DNA from: Corinectria fuckeliana
Lineage: Eukaryota > Ascomycota > Sordariomycetes > Hypocreales > Nectriaceae
NCBI GenBank assembly: GCA_019137255.1
Contig: WPDH01000003.1
Span: 105,295 to 169,294 of the forward strand
Length of the DNA stretch: 64,000 nucleotides
Direction: 5' to 3'
The first letter of the stretch is position 1. The number at the start of each line of letters is the position of its first letter. Below are positions 31,626 to 41,200 of the stretch, piece by piece. Below the pieces are notes generated by a model. The model worked only from the letters and a program-made list of their open reading frames with translations, was not told the DNA's origin and searched no databases. Made by a program: the position numbers and the translations under genes.

Positions 31626-31875
31626 GTGTCACTAAGATGCGTGGTCGTCACACACTCGCTCGCTTATGTCCCGTGCAGCCGCACAAGCGTGATGACTTGT
31701 GAACAAGTAGAGTGATACATTGAACACAAGTCCTAGCCTACTGAATCAGGTTTTCGCAATCACGGATAAATATCAGCATTTGACCCTCATTGCCAAGTCA
31801 AGCATCTAACCAAGACTACCCAAGAATAAGACGCACAGAAAACAGTCGTAACGTTCCACTGTCGACAGAGCTAGC

Positions 31876-32190
31876 ATGTGTCGTCTAATTCTGTGGAAAT
31901 TCATCTGCGAGAATTGCTACGAGCTCTTGCATTCAGAACTCGAGCATGATCAGTGCGACATCGCGTTGGGGTTGACCGACGGTATCTGCTTGTACCTGCT
32001 GGATCCAGAACGGAACGAGAGGTGCCTCCTCGAGCGGGAAACGCCAACCGAGCGGGAGAGATGCGAGAAGTGCAAGGATAAGAAAGAGGCACCCAGGAAG
32101 GAAGATAAATCTAAGAAGAAAGATGGCAAAGGGAAAAGTAAGACAAGGGCGACTCGCGCGAGCAAACGAAAGGGTACGGTTAGCACCTGA
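31876..32190 (+). CDS. Small Cys-rich protein A (unknown function)
   Basis: Single exon, 104 aa, with no intron and no signal peptide. Starts MCRLILWKFICENCYELL. Cysteines at 2, 11, 14, 27, 38, 50, 63 and 66 include two CxxC pairs, suggesting metal binding. The last ~40 residues are Lys/Arg-rich (KDKKEAPRKEDKSKKKDGKG), a possible nuclear or RNA-binding tail. Cysteines 2, 11, 14, 27 and 38 and the closing CExC-K-x-K-K fall at matching places in the minus-strand gene at 34676-34861, so the two are paralogues. Short intracellular proteins beginning MC with this look are common in ascomycetes, but I know no function. It lies 345 bp before the methyltransferase on the same strand. Confidence 0.65.
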   Translation: MCRLILWKFICENCYELLHSELEHDQCDIALGLTDGICLYLLDPERNERCLLERETPTERERCEKCKDKKEAPRKEDKSKKKDGKGKSKTRATRASKRKGTVST

Positions 32191-32535
32191 GGATGCAGTA
32201 GTCTCAGACTCTTAATCAAGATAGCTCGTGTTTCATGACCAGCAATCTGATATGCATAGTACTATAGCATTTAGTAAGCTTTCGGATATCAAATCGGTTA
32301 AGTAACCCGAATCTGCATCATCCCCCCCTGCAATGTACCAACAGACAGAACAGCCGTCCTCTTTCTAGTGGCATGACCGTAATACGACCCTGGTCCGGAA
32401 GCGGAGTTTCTGCTCCCATGCCCCCGCCTATGCAGTCGATTCTGGCCAACGCATTTAAAGGTGGGCAGCGTCCTGGCAGTAGCATCTGATCAGAGTCTCT
32501 CCTCTTCCCTTCTTCTCCGCACTGCACTGTTAACC
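32191..32535. other. Intergenic: promoter of the methyltransferase gene
   Basis: 345 bp between two co-directional genes. I see no clear TATA box; a C/T-rich tract with TCTCCTCTTCCC lies at about 32497-32520, just before the start codon. Confidence 0.35.
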
Positions 32536-34114
32536 ATGGCCGACAACAAAGAGGCAAACAACAAAGAGGAGCCTCGGCTTACGCCTGCTCCCGAATCTGA
32601 GATCAAAGAGAAGACGCCCGAGCCTGCAACGGCGACCGGGGAGACGGCCACAAGGGTTTCTCCACCTGCTGCGGCGTCTGCCGGTGTGCCTGCGCTGCAC
32701 CAGTCGACAGTTCTTCCTCCTACACATTGGGAGCAGACTGCCCCAGTAAGTAATACAAACCGGGTCAAAAAATTCGATTCTTACATCTGACGCGTAGGAG
32801 CCTGGGGACAATGAGGATGCCGACTCGGCTCTCGACGACACAGAAAGCTCTACAGCGTCCATTACCTCTAGTATTCTCAAGTACAGGACGATCCTCGGCC
32901 GCACATTCCATAGTGAGCAGGGAAACGCGCATTATTGGTTTGTAGCCTGAGTAACTTCATAGAGCAATAATTGACAATCGCAGGGGTGCCAACGACGAGC
33001 AGCAGAACGAAGCTAGTGATATCAAGTGAGATTCGCTGCCAGACAAGTCTGCACGAGACCTGAACATCTCCTGACTTTACTGTAGCCACCACTGCCAAAC
33101 TCTCGGCCTAGACGGAAAGCTCTTCCTTGCGCCGCTGTCAGATAAGATCGCCGTACGTTCTCTCCGGGACTTTGCCATAATTGGCTAACCCTCAACAGAA
33201 AGCCGTCGACATTGGTACTGGCACAGGCATCTGGGCCATGTATGCTGAAAACACCTAGCCATGTTGAGCGAACACACGAATCCCTCTGACCACTTCTAGT
33301 GATTTCGCGGACGAGTTCCCTGGTTGCGATGTCATCGGGACCGACATCTCCCCCATCCAGCCTGGCTGGGCCCCCCCGAACTTGCAATTGTATAGCCATT
33401 CCCCGTCTGTTTCCACACTGAGCCCAGTTGTTGATGCTATCCCAGCCAGATTTCCGATTGCACTCGAGAATGGACGTTCCCCGAGAACTCCCTCGACTAC
33501 ATTCACATCCGGTTCCTCACAGGATGCATCCCCGACTGGACAGCCCTCTTCAAGGAAGCCTACCGATGCCTCAAGCCAGGCGGCTATCTCGAAAGCATGG
33601 AGCCGTCTGCTTACATGGAGAGCGACGACGGTACCGTGAACGAGGGAAGCGCCATGAGCCAATGGGGCCCCATCTTCGTCGAGGGCAGCAATAAGATGGG
33701 ACGTAGCTTCACCGTGGTCCAAGATGAGACTCAGAACAAGTCGATGGACGAGGCTGGCTTCATTAGCATCCAGGAGAAAAAGTACAAGGTGAGAAGACAG
33801 TTGAAAATGCTTTCTCGTCTGTGAAGAACTGCAAGGTCATTGCTGACATCCATTCTCCTCAGTCCCCTATAGGCGCGTGGCCCAAGGACGAGAGGCTGCG
33901 AGAAATCGGCCAATACGCCCAACTCGTGATGGAGTCAGACTTCGAAGGCCTTATCCTTTTCATGACGAACGTTCTCGGCGGCTGGACTCGCGAGCAGATT
34001 CAGGTCTACATTGCCCACCTTCGTCGCGAGATCCGATCTGGTAAGAAGCATGCGTGGTACTGGCAGAAGATTGTCTGGGCTCGAAAGCCAAGCAATAATG
34101 AAAGTACAGTTTGA
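32536..34114 (+). CDS. LaeA-like SAM-dependent methyltransferase
   Basis: Eight exons: 32536-32745, 32798-32937, 32984-33025, 33086-33152, 33199-33239, 33300-33389, 33446-33788 and 33863-34114. All junctions are GT-AG, in phase, and give 394 aa. The first ~100 residues are disordered (Pro/Glu/Thr-rich). Then come GRTFHSEQGNAHYWGAND, the SAM motif I VDIGTGTGIWA (about 155-165), IGTDISPIQPGWAPPN, the family phrase DCTREWTFPENSLDYIHIR, and the C-terminal PIGAWPKDERLREIG. These are typical of the LaeA-like group of Methyltransf_23 proteins, some of which control secondary metabolism while many are of unknown target. Flanked by two paralogous small Cys-rich genes. The exon structure is confident because every short exon keeps a known motif. 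Confidence 0.9.
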
Positions 34115-34675
34115 TGGAACACCTCTTAGTGACTGTCCTATGTTACGTTTGGCAATGTGAGCTAGTCCCGTTCATCGGCAAAGGGATACGGCCTGAACCC
34201 TGGCTTTTAGTATTTCCCCCCTTTAAAGGAGTTTATAGTATCGTCTCTTATAGTTTGACTATCTTCTCTAACCAAGTAAGGTTACCCGCTAGAGCTATAG
34301 TAGAAAGCTTTGAGGCGACAATAGCTGCAGTTTGCGGACTCGGGCGTTTGCTACATAGACAAGTGACATGACGCCTCGCGTTTAAATGTGTACTATCACA
34401 GCAAAATGTACTCCCAGGGCCTGTCCCAGGAATGTAAAAATGCAGGTCCACAGGTACTAGAACTATAGAATCTATGTGATCACGAGAATTGCATTGATAG
34501 ATGGAAATGTAGGAGTCAACTGCAAACATAGTGACCTGAACGGCAAGATTTTGTCTCCAATTTGCGACTATGGATTGATTGATTGGGGATATGTGCACCT
34601 CTTCCCCCCATTTTGATTGATGGCGAAATGACACATGTCCCACAGCTTATAGCAACACCTTATGGCTGTCTGCCA
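34115..34675. other. Intergenic, no supported gene
   Basis: 3' flank between the methyltransferase and the convergent small Cys-rich gene. Short frames only. Confidence 0.4.
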
Positions 34676-34861
34676 TCACTTTTTTGTCTTGCAAACCTCG
34701 CACTCGCTCTTCTTGACATACTTAGTATCGGTCCTGGTTGTTTCATTGCACCTGCCAATCCTGACCCCGATGGCGACATCACACTTGGAGCGATTCTCAT
34801 CGTCTCTAACTCGCCGTTGGCAGTTGTTGCAGTTATACAGCGTAGTGATGATGTGACACAT
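34676..34861 (-). CDS. Small Cys-rich protein B, paralogue of protein A
   Basis: Single exon on the minus strand, 61 aa, starting MCHIITTLYNCNNCQRRV and ending CEVCKTKK. Cysteines at 2, 11, 14, 27 and 38 are at exactly the positions of protein A (31876-32190). KCDVAIG aligns with QCDIALG, and the closing CxxC follows after a 12-residue shorter loop. The Lys-rich tail of protein A is absent. No signal peptide. Function unknown; metal binding is plausible from the CxxC pairs. The plus-strand frame overlapping it is a shadow. Expression evidence would settle whether it is a gene, but the shared spacing is hard to get by chance. Confidence 0.6.
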   Translation of the reverse strand: MCHIITTLYNCNNCQRRVRDDENRSKCDVAIGVRIGRCNETTRTDTKYVKKSECEVCKTKK

Positions 34862-35348
34862 CTTGGCTCTGAGAGTTGAGAGTGGTTGAAGATTGGGAGA
34901 ATAGAGTGCTTGTCTTCAGGGTTGATTATTGGACTGTGTGGCGCGTGTGACTTGGGAGCTTGTAGACCAGTGTACATGACCGACAGGAGATGATGAAGAC
35001 TTATATGGCCCTCGGCGTGTTCTAATTCACATACCACTGACTCGGAACAAGTCCAGAGGTTGTGCTCCTGACCGCGTATCACATTCTGCGGCCTCACCGC
35101 CTCATCGTTACACGCATTCTACTTATGTGAATAGTAGATATGCCTCACTGAGCACTCGAGTAATTGCAGGGCATAATTACTAAAGTCCAAAGATGAGCTA
35201 ATATAGGACATTTTTCAGGCACAAAATGCTCATAGTATGAGAGAGACGATGGGAAATAAATCATCCATAGGACGATGCTAATCGCAACATCCAGCTTAAT
35301 ATAGCAGTTCGCTTATATAGCAGCTACCTAGATCTGTATGACATGCTT
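34862..35348. other. Intergenic
   Basis: 487 bp between the start of Cys-rich gene B and the 3' end of the bZIP gene, both on the minus strand. It should hold the promoter of gene B and the bZIP 3' UTR. No motif is certain. Confidence 0.35.
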
Positions 35349-36603
35349 TTAGGTGTCTTCAGCACCGCTTAAACTGTGCAACCATGTACTCTGCTTCCAG
35401 AAAGCGCTATCCTTCCCTCCGACGACCATGCACCACTTCTGCAGAAACCACGGCGCCGCTTGCCAGCATCTCATATCCCACGGCTGGTAGTACGGGCTCT
35501 CCGCCTTCGCTCCCTGCCCCGCCCCATCCCGTTGCCAGATGACGAGCCCGCCGCGATTGTAGATGTCGAACTTGAGCTCCCACAGATCGAACGTCTGCGG
35601 CATCACGGCGGACAGGATGATGGCCCTCTCGCGGAGAAACGGCAGCGGGATGAGGTCCAAGGCGGCGCCGTGGGGGATGAGCACCTGGGCCAAGGTCGGG
35701 CGCAGATGCAGGGGTATGGTTCTGCCGCAGGAGCTGGCGTTGGCCCTGTCGGTGGAGTATGCAATCAATTCTTCGGGGTCATTGTGTGGCGAGGCGTTGG
35801 GCTGATAGAAGGGCGAGATGTAATCGCCGCTGCACGCAAGCAGCTTGGTCAGATCGTAATTCAGCGACAGCGCATTCTCGAGGACGGCGCTGGCGACACT
35901 GGTAGGTACGAGCCGGATGCTGCTCAGTCTAACAGACGGAAGTGATGGGGAGAGGCTGGAACTGTGATTGTAAGGCAGTAAGATGGATTCGTTATTTGAG
36001 GACGAGGGGTTAGCACCATCACTCGACGCTGACGAGCTGGTTTCATTTGACCAGGCCAAGATCTGGTCAGTCCAGAATGAGCGACCGGCCTGATTCCAAT
36101 CAAAGTTTTGAGGATATGTGTTAACTGGAGTTGAAATCTTGGATCGAGCAGTCAACTCTTTGCAGCGGCTATTGGTGTCGGCTTCGTGTGGCTGCTGCAA
36201 GTTGGTGTGGTCAATGTCTGGTCTCTGGTCACTAGCCTGGCCAGCCATCCCGAGATTTGACTGCGTCCAATGTTCCTCTGTGGCATCGGTCTGTACCAGG
36301 CTTCGGCTTTGGGGAATGACAATCCCGGGCCCTCCGTGCGGCCGCAGCACAGGCAGCCTTCTCTTAGCTACTTGCCGGGTATCCGCCCGGAGCTCCTGAC
36401 GACGTTCCCTCTGCCGCTTTCCTTTGGCTCACTTAGTAACCCGGCTCAGAGGTTAGGGAGATTCTCTTACTGTATGCTTTTTGCGCAACCCGGTTTTGTT
36501 CTTTCCTAGCCGCCGTGATGATTCGCTTCGATGGCCTTCTCGCGTCGCTTGAGCTTGTGGGCTGCGGTGTTGCAGGGGCACCTGTCTCGGGCTCTTGCAG
36601 CAT
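35349..36603 (-). CDS. bZIP transcription factor with DUF3425-like C-terminal domain
   Basis: Two exons on the minus strand, 36471-36603 and 35349-36421, with a 49-nt GTAAGA...AAG intron inside the basic region, give 401 aa. The basic region spans the splice: RKEQNRVAQKAY joined to RKRQRERRQELR, the ascomycete bZIP pattern N-R-x-A-Q-x-A-Y-R-x-R. The leucine-zipper part is short and poor in Leu. The middle is Ser/Asn-rich. The C-terminal ~120 residues (LIPHGAALDLIPLPFLRER, DLWELKFDIYNRGGLVIW, WFLQKWCMVVGG) match the DUF3425 domain that follows bZIP in many fungal regulators of stress or secondary metabolism. It is transcribed divergently from the NmrA-like gene. The target genes are unknown. 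Confidence 0.88.
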
Positions 36604-37097
36604 GGTTCTTTGCGCCTAGTGGGTTTGAGCCACGACGTTAGGGAACAAGATGTTATGTCGAAGAGGTAAGCCAAGTTTGGGAATGCTTGGATCGTGGTGA
36701 AGGGATCATCGCAAGCAAGTCGTTGGGATGATGTGCCCACATTAAATCCCCGTAACCACCAACCCAACTCAAGCGCGGAGCCGGACCTGGCTTACCCTCT
36801 AATGCGGATTACGGCGTTGGCTTACGGGGTGTGAGCCAATCAGAGGGCGTCGAAGGCGTAAGCCATCTGCTCCTTCAACTACACCATCACCACGTTGTGT
36901 TATTCATCAAGTTCTTGAGAAGATGATGTGGCTCGTACACAAGCGTTGGAGAGGAGTGTTGGAATAAATTGTCTGAGATGTATGGCTATAAATACCGTCA
37001 TCCCTCCCGTAGTCTCCAATACCAGCCCACACATCAAGTCATCATCACGACTCAAGCTCTCAAGCCCCAGTACCTACTACCACTTCGTCCTTTCCCA
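36604..37097. promoter_or_regulatory. Divergent promoter of bZIP and NmrA-like genes
   Basis: 494 bp. TATAAATA at 36987-36994 lies 104 bp before the NmrA-like start. An imperfect palindrome TTGGCTTACGGGG-TGTGAGCCAA spans 36817-36839 and ends in a CCAAT-like AGCCAAT. GGCTTAC or its complement GTAAGCC occurs four times (about 36666, 36789, 36819, 36859). One regulator acting on both genes is inference. Confidence 0.5.
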
Positions 37098-38099
37098 ATG
37101 TCCCCCTCCAAGACCATCGCCGTTGTCGGCGCAACCGGAAACCAAGGCTCATCCGTCGCCAAGGTCTTCCTGAACCTCCCCGGCTGGAATGTCCGCTGCG
37201 TGACTCGGGACCCAACCTCCGACAAAGCGAAAGCCCTCGCCGCACTGGGCGCCGAAGTCGTCCAAGCCAATCTGGAACATGTCGATACCCTCTCACGCGC
37301 CTTTGAAGGTGCCAATGCCATCTTTGTCAACACGGTTTTCGAAGAAATCCCCTGGGACGGCGTGGCGACTGGGAACGAACCACCTGCCAACTATCGCATT
37401 TCGTGCGACAAGGAGTTGCAAAACGCCAACAACGCAGCCGTTGCCGCATCCAAGGTTCCTGGACTAGAGCGATACGTCTACTCCGCCTTGGTTTCTATCG
37501 GAGCCGCCTCTGGTGGCAGATACACGCGCCCTCTGCACTGGGAGTCCAAGGCGGCGGCCGTCAACTTTGTCGAAAAGGAGCTTCCTGAACTTGCCAAGAA
37601 GGCCTCGTTCATCTACCTCGGCGTTTACATCGACACCCCTTTACTTCGCCCTCAGCGCAACCCACAGGACGGCAAGTATACGCTCGTCCTGCCCGGCCCG
37701 ACAGAGGCGCGGGTGCAGATCATCGACACTGTCAAGTCCACGGGCCACTACGTGCGCGCGCTGGTGGAGGATGAAGAGCCTGGGACTAAGCTGTTTGCTT
37801 ACGACGACGACTTGGCCATGGCGGAGGCTGTCGATTTGTGGTCCGAGGTCACGGGCGAGCAGGCTGGGCTTGTGCAATTGCCCATCGAGACGATGCACGA
37901 GCTTTCCGGCGTGCCGCTGGAATACCTTGAAGCAGTGGCTTATCTCACCGAGTTCAGCTACACTGCAGGGATACAGGGTGTCATCACTCCTGATAAGCTG
38001 AAGAACAAGGTGGAGCTGCCGAGTTACAAGGAGTATCTTACGTCCCAGGGTCGTGAGCAGCTGCTTGGTTCTCATGTATTCAAAGCTTATCTTAGTTGA
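37098..38099 (+). CDS. NmrA-like NAD(P)-binding Rossmann protein
   Basis: Single exon, 333 aa. The N-terminal IAVVGATGNQGSSVAKVFLN is the Rossmann GxxGxxG loop of atypical short-chain dehydrogenases. NVRCVTRDPTSDKA follows as strand 2, then VVQANLEHVDTLSRAF and the GANAIFVNT segment. The Tyr-x-x-x-Lys catalytic pair of true SDR enzymes is not apparent, as in NmrA-type redox sensors and regulators. Family role: binding NAD(P) and acting as a transcriptional co-regulator or an isoflavone-reductase-like enzyme. ATG 37098 is chosen because the TATA box lies between it and any upstream in-frame codon. It is divergent from the bZIP gene and convergent with PDR 2, 159 bp apart. Confidence 0.92.
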   Translation: MSPSKTIAVVGATGNQGSSVAKVFLNLPGWNVRCVTRDPTSDKAKALAALGAEVVQANLEHVDTLSRAFEGANAIFVNTVFEEIPWDGVATGNEPPANYRISCDKELQNANNAAVAASKVPGLERYVYSALVSIGAASGGRYTRPLHWESKAAAVNFVEKELPELAKKASFIYLGVYIDTPLLRPQRNPQDGKYTLVLPGPTEARVQIIDTVKSTGHYVRALVEDEEPGTKLFAYDDDLAMAEAVDLWSEVTGEQAGLVQLPIETMHELSGVPLEYLEAVAYLTEFSYTAGIQGVITPDKLKNKVELPSYKEYLTSQGREQLLGSHVFKAYLS

Positions 38100-38258
38100 T
38101 TAAGAGGACGGAAGGCAATTGTGGCATGGTCTCATGCCCAAACGCCAAAGAAGCCGGGAAATACTGTTCTATAGTACAATTTATAAGTTCTAGCCCGACA
38201 AATTGCTATTATGAATGTAACTTTTCGTACATGCAGCAGTTGGCAATGTCCCGCGTCC

Positions 38259-41200
38259 CTAGTTTCGCTTCACGCCCTTGTTCTTAGGAACCCTAAAGAG
38301 CCAGTACAGACCAAGAGCACCACCAATGTTGAAGAGAATGTACACCCACAGGAGACCAAAATCTCTCCATCTGTCGGCGTACGAGATGTCGAACTTGGCC
38401 AAGAACTCTTCCGTGGAGCCCAACGCGCAGTAATTACACGACTCAGTGGACCTTGGGTTCAGAAGGCGTCCGCCAGCGTACTCTAGATATGGATCCATGA
38501 ACTCGCCACAGGTCATGTTTCCAGAGGGCAGCATGCTGAGGATCTCGTTGTCGGCACATACAACGTCTGCGCCGTAGACAGCCGAGGACATGATGCCGCC
38601 CATCAAGTATGTTCCAGGCGAGGTGCGATACATGAATTTCCAGAACTTGGGAAGGTCAGAAACAGGCACTCCCACACTAGATTCTTGTTAGCTCAGAGCG
38701 GATTATACGAGTCGGGAGAGAATTTTACCCGCAAAAGGCAATGCAAAGCATCCAGAGCAACGTGGCCAAGACACCGGCCTCCTCGGCCGTCTCGATCCAT
38801 GTAATGGCGAAGTGAGAAAATGTGCTTGTGAACAGCATGAACATCCACAAGAAAAGGAAGATCAAGAAGCCGCGGATTTGCTGGTCGTCCGACGTCGTGT
38901 TTTGCACGAAGCCGACCGGGTAGTACCAGCAGAAGTACATAAGTGCGGCCATCAGACTATTCCAGGCGATTTCGACAAGAATGTTGGACAAAACAAAGGC
39001 TAGTAGGCGTCAGTTAGGAACGTAGCTGTGTAAAGGGTGAATGGTACTCACTGCTCCAGCGATAGATCTTCGAGGGTCTTTCGCGTGCTTCGTACAGGGA
39101 CCGTTGAGGTATAAACATGGGCATGATTTGCTCGTTGATGTTGCCGAAGAGAACAAGGTACATGAAGATGGCATAGAGCTGATTCTGCAGGCCCTGGATG
39201 CTGTTGTTTGCATTGAAGCTGAACCCGAGATACAGAGACTGCGAAATCATTAGTCGTGGTTCGGATGTGCCAATGGAAACTTACTGAAATTACGATGAGA
39301 ATGATCTTGGACCAGATGTAGGTCGGTGACCTCCAGAAGTGCTTCCAGGTCCGAACAAGAACTTTCCAGAATTGTGTCAAGAACGGAGCAACAAACTCCT
39401 GGTGCTGCGACCTGTCTCCTGCGTTGGCGGATTCAGCATTCAAAGATTCCGCACCAGGGAGAGCATTCAGGCGACCGAGTTCTTTCTTGACGGCTTGATA
39501 CTCAGTTGAGCTGCGCCAGACCTGGTGCCAGTCATGGCTCTGGATCATCTCCAACATGTACTCTGCGGGATTCGCGTCAGACGGACAATTTGGCGCGCCG
39601 TTTCGGTCAAAGTATTCCAGAAGGGTAGATGACTCATTGCCCAAGTCTGACCTGTTAGCCTCATATCAAGCGTACGAGGGGGGATGATAATACCTCCGAA
39701 ATATACAGTCTTCCCACCGGGTGCCAGCAGGAGTAGCCTGTCGAACCGCTGGAAAAGCATAGATGACGGCTGGTGAATGGTGCAGAGTACTGCCTGGCCG
39801 CTCGTAGTCAACTTCTCAATCAGATCACAAATAGCCCACGACGTCTGTGAATCGAGACCCGAAGTAGGCTCGTCGAGGAAGACCAGCAGCTGGGGACGAG
39901 CAGCCAGCTCAACGCCAATGGTCAGCCGCTTCCGCTGCTCGACATTCAGCCCCTCGCCGGGGACTCCAATGACGGCATCCGAGAACTCTTGCATGTCAAG
40001 CATGTCGACGACGTGCTCTACGTACTGCAACTTCTCGGCCCGCGAGATCTCTGCAGACTGGCGAAGCAGCGCACTGAACTCCAGCGCCTCGCGGACCGTC
40101 ATGGTGTTCAGGTGGAGATCTTGCTGCTGCACGTAGCCGACTCTGTGCTGGAAGGATGCGTCCGTTGGGCGGCCGTCAATGTGCATGTCTCCGCTGACGA
40201 CGCCCATGGTGACACGGGTCGCAAGAACATCGAGCAGCGTTGTTTTTCCCGCGCCGGAAACTCCCTAGGCCCGGTTAATAGGAGATGAGTAAAAGGCGCC
40301 AATTGACTGTACCATGAGCGCTGTGGACTCGCCGGGCTTGACCCAGCCGTCAACGTGGTCCAGGATGCGACGGTTGTTGCCCTTGATCTGAATGTCGTAA
40401 CACAGATCTTCCCAGTGGAAGACGGAGGTACCCGCAGAGAGGCCGCGTGCTTTGGAGTTTTCGGTCTTTTCGGCGACGATAGACCGGGTTCTCTGACCCT
40501 CTACATCAAGGTCGCCGTTACGCTCAGGGTCAGATGGCATCTTGCCTTTGCGGAACACTAGAACCTCGCCTGTACTCTTCGGTGGTTTCGCGAATTCGGC
40601 TGAGACAACGTAGGCGACGAAAAAGGCAACGAGGAATCCACATAGAATACCGATGTTTCTAAGTCTGAGTTAGTTCAGGGATTCCGAGAAACAGATAAAG
40701 TAATGACTTGCCTCCACTTATGAGCATTATAATAATTAAATGACATGTTGATGTACCTGTCTCCGCTGACCATCGAGGATCCTGGCTGTGCTCCAACGAC
40801 AGAGCAGATCTGAGAAGCAGACGGCAAGGACTCGTAACCCGGACCCCGAGGTACCATCGCCGCGCACGGAAACTCCCTCCCGTGAAACTCGTTCGCCATA
40901 AGCGCCTCGAACGCATACGCAAGAGGATTCAGGTAGTTCATCCACCGCGACCAGCCGAGCATGTAGTCAGTAGGAATCGTGAAGCCGGTGTAGATCATCA
41001 GCCCGAGGCTCAGAATGGCCGCCGGCACCATGGCCTGGTGGGATGTGCGCGTGAGGCACGCGAGCGTGCGATACAGCGACGACATGACCAGTGTCGTGAG
41101 GTACGTGGCCAGGCAGAAGAAAAAAAAGCTGCCGGCTTCGCGCCGCAGGTGAGCCATGAAGTAGACCAGTATGTTGAAGATGAACATGTTGACGGTTTTG

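Noticed and set aside
34583..34879. 98-codon plus-strand frame
   Set aside because: Shadow of the minus-strand Cys-rich gene, whose cysteine spacing is shared with a paralogue.
36969..37097. Upstream extension of the NmrA-like frame
   Set aside because: It would place the TATA box inside the coding region; the Rossmann fold starts normally after ATG 37098.
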